From: Erwinia sp050410775
GTDB lineage: Bacteria; Pseudomonadota; Gammaproteobacteria; Enterobacterales; Enterobacteriaceae
Reading direction: 5' to 3' (one strand)
Assembly: GCF_050410775.1 (NCBI RefSeq)
Contig: NZ_CP191229.1
Length of the DNA: 64,000 nt
Positions within the stretch are counted from its first letter, which is position 1, and every line of letters begins with the position of its first letter. Below, piece after piece: positions 60,243 to 64,000 of this stretch. The translations under genes and the position numbers were made by a program. The notes under the pieces were generated by a model, which worked only from the letters and a program-made list of their open reading frames with translations, made no database searches and was not told the DNA's origin.

Positions 60243-61001
60243 ATGTCCGTCTGGAGTATTGCTGCCGCCCAGTCGGGATCGCGTTCCGGGGAAATTGACT
60301 GGAATATTTCACGCCATCTCGACTTCGTTCGTCAGGCTGCCGAACACAGCGTTGATTTACTGATTTTTCCTGAGCTTTCCCTGACCGGGTACGAGCTTGC
60401 CCTCGCCCCCTCTCTTGCGATGTCTCTTGACGATCCGCGGCTGGCGGTGTTTGCCGACGCGGCTGCCGCGCACCAGATGGCGATTGTGATCGGGCTGCCG
60501 CTGCTGGACGGGCCGGACACGCTGCTTGCCGCCGTCGCTTTCTTACCGGAAGGGACGCGCATCTCCTACGGCAAACGTAAACTGTTCGGCGAGGAAAAGT
60601 TATTTTTCAAGGCGGGACAAAGCGTGCCGCTGTTTGGCTATCAGCAGCATCATGTGGCGATGGCGATCTGCGCCGATATCAGCGTCGAAGCCTATGCCCG
60701 CGACGCCGCGCAGCGTGGCGCCAATCTCTATGCAACCGGCGTACTGGTTTCAGAGCAGGGTTACCATATCGACTGCGAGTATCTGGCGCGCTGGTCACGT
60801 GACTACAAAATGGCGGTGCTGATGGCGAACCACGCCCTGCCGACCGGCGGCTACCAGAGCGCAGGGAAAAGCGCGCTCTGGGATGAAAGCGGCAAGCAGA
60901 TCGTGCTGGGCGGCAGCGGTGAAGAGTTAGTTATTGCCCGGCGAAAAGGTAAACTCTGGCAGGGAGAAGTGCACTCTGTTGGACATCACTCTGTTATCTG
61001 A
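60243..61001 (+). CDS. yobB: Carbon-nitrogen hydrolase (nitrilase superfamily) YobB
   Basis: A 252-residue amidase-like protein with the full catalytic triad in context: Glu in LLIFPELSLTGYE, Lys in YGKRKLFGEEK and Cys in VAMAICADIS. Substrate unknown. It is complete at both ends, whereas E. coli YobB is about 218 residues by memory. AGGAGAA precedes the ATG. It lies 12 bases ahead of exoX. Confidence 0.9.
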   Translation: MSVWSIAAAQSGSRSGEIDWNISRHLDFVRQAAEHSVDLLIFPELSLTGYELALAPSLAMSLDDPRLAVFADAAAAHQMAIVIGLPLLDGPDTLLAAVAFLPEGTRISYGKRKLFGEEKLFFKAGQSVPLFGYQQHHVAMAICADISVEAYARDAAQRGANLYATGVLVSEQGYHIDCEYLARWSRDYKMAVLMANHALPTGGYQSAGKSALWDESGKQIVLGGSGEELVIARRKGKLWQGEVHSVGHHSVI

Positions 61002-61013
61002 AAAGGATGAATA

Positions 61014-61679
61014 TTGTTACGCGTAATTGATACCGAAACCTGCGGGCTTCAGGGCGGCATTGTCGAAGTAGCATCTGTTGATGTCGTCGGTGGACAAATT
61101 GTCAATCCCATGAGCGATCTTGTCTGCCCAGACCGCCCTATCAGCTCTCAGGCGATGGCGATACACCGCATTACCGAAGCGATGGTGGCGGGCAAACCGC
61201 CCATTGAGCAGGTGGTGAGTCGTTATCACGGCAGTGATTACTACGTTGCGCATAATGCCAGCTTCGATCGCCGTATGCTGCCGGAAATGCACGGCGAATG
61301 GATATGTACCATGAAGCTGGCCCGCGGCCTGTGGCCCGGACTAAAATACAGTAATCAGGCCCTGCGTGAAGCGCTGAAGCTTGAGGTGACGCCGCCTGCA
61401 GATCTGCATGCCCACCGCGCGCTCTACGACTGTTATGTGACAGCGTCACTTTTAATCCGCATTATGAACTTTTCCGGATGGGATGCCGCCGAGATGATAC
61501 GCAGGATGCAGGTGCAGGGTTCCAGCACCACTTTCCCGTTCGGGAAGTATCGCGGCAGCAAAATTGACGATGTCGCAAAACGCGATCCCGGCTATCTCAA
61601 ATGGATGCTGAAAAATATCCGGGACCTGAAGCCTGACCTGCGCAGCGCCATGGAGCGTGCCCTGTCAGCCGATCAGTGA
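61014..61679 (+). CDS. exoX: Exodeoxyribonuclease X
   Basis: A DEDDh 3'-to-5' exonuclease used in methyl-directed mismatch repair and UV repair. 221 residues with VIDTETCGLQGG (motif I), VAHNASFDRRMLPEM (motif II) and HAHRALYDCYVTA (motif III). The TTG at 61014 behind AAAAGG gives MLRVIDTETCG, the family start. The C-terminal part (about 168-221) has the FPFGKYRGSKIDDVA motif. Its 3' end overlaps convergent ptrB by seven bases. Confidence 0.94.
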   Translation: MLRVIDTETCGLQGGIVEVASVDVVGGQIVNPMSDLVCPDRPISSQAMAIHRITEAMVAGKPPIEQVVSRYHGSDYYVAHNASFDRRMLPEMHGEWICTMKLARGLWPGLKYSNQALREALKLEVTPPADLHAHRALYDCYVTASLLIRIMNFSGWDAAEMIRRMQVQGSSTTFPFGKYRGSKIDDVAKRDPGYLKWMLKNIRDLKPDLRSAMERALSADQ

Positions 61680-63736
61680 GCCGTACCGGCGCCGAGCGTT
61701 TCCTGCGCCAGTCCGATCAGAAAAGCGTATTCCAGCGCCACCCCCTCATAGGATTTGAAGCGGCCTGACTTCCCGCCATGTCCGGCATCCATATCGGTGC
61801 AGAGCAGCAGCAGATTATTATCGCTCTTCATCTCCCGCAGCTTCGCCACCCATTTTGCCGGTTCCCAGTACTGCACCTGAGAATCGTGCAGGCCGGTCGT
61901 CACCAGCATATGGGGATAGGACTGCGCAGCAATACAGTCGTATGGACTGTACTGACGCATATAGCGGTAATAGTTTTCCTCTGCCGGATTCCCCCATTCA
62001 TCATACTCGCCGGTGGTGAGCGGGATGGTTTCATCCAGCATGGTCGTGAGCACATCGACAAAAGGTACCTGAGCCACCACGCCATCAAAACGATCCGGGG
62101 CCATATTGATCACGGCACCCATCAGCAGGCCCCCTGCGCTTCCTCCCATCGCATAAAGTTTTTTCGGGTTGCCATAGCCTTTAGCGACCAGCGCATCGGT
62201 GACGTCGATAAAGTCGTGGAAGGTGTTCATTTTCTTCAGTAGCTTGCCATCTTCATACCACTGCTGCCCCAACTCGCCCCCGCCGCGTATATGCGCCAGC
62301 ACGTAAACGAAGCCGCGATCCAGCAGGCTGAGGCGGCTGGCGCTGAAATCGGCATCCATGCTGCTGCCGTAAGAGCCATAGCCATATACCAGCATCGGAT
62401 TTTTACCGGGACTGAAATATTCGCGGTGATAGACCAGCGAAACGGGGACTTCAACGCCGTCCCGCACCTTGATCCAGTGGTGTTCACTCTGGTAAAGCGT
62501 GGCATCGAAACCTTTGACCTCTGTCTGTTTCAGCACCCGCCGCTCACCGCTGTCCATATCCAGTTCAAACAGCGTGTCCGGTGTGGTCATGGAAGAATAG
62601 CCGTAGCGCAGCTTGCTGGTTTCCGGGCTGGGATTGTAGGAAAGCCAGGTCACATAGGCCGGATCGTCAAAGGCGATCCCGAAGGTTTCGCCATTCTTCC
62701 GGCAGATTTGCCGCAGGCTGGTCAGCCCGCGCTGACGCTCTTCCACCACCATCCAGTCGCGAAAGACCGTAAAGCCTTCCAGCACAATATGGTCCCGCGC
62801 CGGCACCAGGGTTTCCCACTCTTTTTCAGCAAAGTGATCGGTCCGGTAAAGGCCAAAGTTTTTGCCTTCCCGGTTGGAGCGCAGATAAAAATAGTGCTGG
62901 TAGTGATCGAGCGTATATTCATGATCCTTACGGCGGGGACAGAATACCTGCGGCTTCGCGTCAGCATATTCCGCGTCCAGCAGCAGAACTTCACTGGTGG
63001 TGCTGCTGCTCAAAGAGATCAGGATAAAATGCTCTGAGGTAGTTTTATGCACGCTAACGTAGAAGGTGTCATCCTTCTCTTCATACACCAGTTCATCCTG
63101 TTCCTGCGGCGTTCCCACCCGGTGACGCCAGACCTGCCAGGGCAGCAGCGTCTGCTTATCCTTCAGAACGTAATAGAGCGTGCGGCTGTCATTCAGCCAG
63201 ACAAAACTGGAAGAGACGTTTTCCAGCACCTCAGGATACCAGCAGCCGGTTGCGAGGTTGCAGAAGCGGATACCGTACTGGCGGCGCGAGAGAAAATCTT
63301 CCGCCAGCGCCATCGTCTGATTATCGGGAGAGATGCTCAGCCCGCCCAGCGTATAAAATTCGCTGTGCGCGGCGCGCTGATTGCCATCGACCAGGGTCTC
63401 CCAGACTTCCGGCGTGGCGGTATCCGCGGGCTGGCGGGAATGAATAGCATATTCATTCCCCTCCTCGTAGCGGCGCTGGTAGCGGTAGCCGTTTCTGACC
63501 CAGGGAACGGAGTGATCCTGCTGCGGGATGCGATCCATCATCTCCCTGAGCAGGCGCTCCTGTAGTGCCTGCTGGGACTGCATCACTTCTCTGCCGTAAT
63601 CATTCTCGGCGTGCAGATAGTCCAGCACATCGGGATTTTCCCGGCTGTCGTCACGCAGCCAGTAGTAGTTATCCGTGCGGGTTTCGCCGTGCAGGCGCAT
63701 CTCATAAGGTATTTTTTTTGCTGCTGGTGGTTTCAT
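61673..63736 (-). CDS. ptrB: Oligopeptidase B (protease II)
   Basis: A cytosolic serine peptidase cleaving small peptides after Arg or Lys. 687 residues (E. coli 686): N-terminal seven-bladed propeller (about 70-400) and C-terminal alpha/beta hydrolase with nucleophile Ser in AMGGSAGGLLMG, Asp in the TGLHDSQVQYWEP region and His in DAGHGGKSGR. Convergent with exoX. Confidence 0.96.
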   Translation of the reverse strand: MKPPAAKKIPYEMRLHGETRTDNYYWLRDDSRENPDVLDYLHAENDYGREVMQSQQALQERLLREMMDRIPQQDHSVPWVRNGYRYQRRYEEGNEYAIHSRQPADTATPEVWETLVDGNQRAAHSEFYTLGGLSISPDNQTMALAEDFLSRRQYGIRFCNLATGCWYPEVLENVSSSFVWLNDSRTLYYVLKDKQTLLPWQVWRHRVGTPQEQDELVYEEKDDTFYVSVHKTTSEHFILISLSSSTTSEVLLLDAEYADAKPQVFCPRRKDHEYTLDHYQHYFYLRSNREGKNFGLYRTDHFAEKEWETLVPARDHIVLEGFTVFRDWMVVEERQRGLTSLRQICRKNGETFGIAFDDPAYVTWLSYNPSPETSKLRYGYSSMTTPDTLFELDMDSGERRVLKQTEVKGFDATLYQSEHHWIKVRDGVEVPVSLVYHREYFSPGKNPMLVYGYGSYGSSMDADFSASRLSLLDRGFVYVLAHIRGGGELGQQWYEDGKLLKKMNTFHDFIDVTDALVAKGYGNPKKLYAMGGSAGGLLMGAVINMAPDRFDGVVAQVPFVDVLTTMLDETIPLTTGEYDEWGNPAEENYYRYMRQYSPYDCIAAQSYPHMLVTTGLHDSQVQYWEPAKWVAKLREMKSDNNLLLLCTDMDAGHGGKSGRFKSYEGVALEYAFLIGLAQETLGAGTAH

Positions 63737-63876
63737 GTTGCCTGCCCCGCAAAGTCATATTGATGACATAAGGGTGGCATGTTGTGTGGCTGAAAGCCAG
63801 GCGGCAAAGCGGGAGAATTTTGAAATAGTATGACGAAACAGTGGGTTGGGGCAGCGCAGGCCGCCCCGGATTCACA

Positions 63877-63999
63877 TCAAACAGCGAGTTTCTCCTTTTC
63901 CTCCTGAATGTCGCGGGCCATACTGTCGCGATCATCCTGCGGAATTTTAAGCTCATCCCCCAGCGCCTGGAGATAGCTGCGCTCCATAAAATGATCGAG
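63877..63999 (-). CDS. yebE: YebE (TerB-like domain protein), C-terminal fragment cut by the window edge
   Basis: On the reverse strand the window end reads LDHFMERSYLQALGDELKIP and then QDDRDSMARDIQEEKEKLAV followed by TGA, the C-terminus of YebE (DUF533, TerB-like). In E. coli yebE is Cpx-regulated and follows ptrB in this order. Only about 40 residues are present. Confidence 0.85.
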   Translation of the reverse strand, partial: LDHFMERSYLQALGDELKIPQDDRDSMARDIQEEKEKLAV

Positions 64000-64000
64000 A

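Noticed and set aside
1..64000. CRISPR arrays, tRNA or rRNA genes, insertion sequences
   Set aside because: No regularly spaced repeats, no cloverleaf with expected conserved bases and no transposase frame were noticed; the only integrase is the phage one.

Overview
The window is a chromosomal segment of a gamma-proteobacterium of the order Enterobacterales. Most proteins resemble their E. coli counterparts closely and CspC matches the E. coli sequence as I recall it. The gene order follows the E. coli 40-41 min region (rnd-fadD-yeaY-tsaB-yoaA ... manXYZ ... kdgR-yebQ-htpX-prc-proQ-msrC-letAB-rsmF-pphA-sdsR-yebY-yebZ-yobA-holE-yobB-exoX-ptrB-yebE). Here fadR/dsbB and the ycgN-ycgM-ycgL/minCDE block, which sit elsewhere in E. 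coli, are joined directly to rnd. That arrangement, the missing mntP and mgrB, and the extra MltB-type transglycosylase and metallo-hydrolase suggest an Erwinia/Pantoea-type relative rather than Escherichia; this is inference. Layout: 1-9.8 kb holds divergent fadR (partial) and dsbB, a small lipoprotein, ycgNM, a lytic transglycosylase, ycgL, minCDE, and the leftward genes rnd, fadD and yeaY. 9.8-20.5 kb holds tsaB, yoaA, yoaB, yoaH, pabB-nudL, sdaA, pdeD and yoaE. 21-25.7 kb holds the mannose PTS manXYZ, yobD, rlmA and the cold-shock unit yobF-cspC. 26.2-41.7 kb holds a metallo-beta-lactamase-fold protein, yebO, yobH, kdgR, yebQ, htpX, prc-proQ, msrC, letA-letB (lipid transport), rsmF and pphA. 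57.8-64 kb returns to conserved host genes after the insertion. From about 42.83 to 57.85 kb lies a decayed P2/186-like prophage of about 15 kb. It is inserted at the terminator end of the small RNA gene sdsR and bounded by a 17-bp imperfect direct repeat. It keeps a CI-type repressor with two copies of the DNA-binding domain, Cox, CII, Fil, several small early proteins, a LexA-type SOS box, a recognisable P2-type cos site, portal Q and the activator Ogr. Replication protein A carries two nonsense codons, dam a frameshift and the integrase three nonsense codons. A single deletion joins the middle of terminase gene P to the 5' part of gene D, removing all capsid, tail and lysis genes. Two intact, AT-rich cargo units survive in this wreck. 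One is an overlapping DUF262 + HEPN gene pair between cos and the portal gene, the position where P2-like phages carry anti-phage systems. The other is a DUF4238 protein with a small membrane protein just inside attL. These are the best candidates for a little-described (probably defensive) system. Outside the prophage the most unusual signal is a long nested inverted repeat in the 3' untranslated region of prc, ending in a strong terminator.
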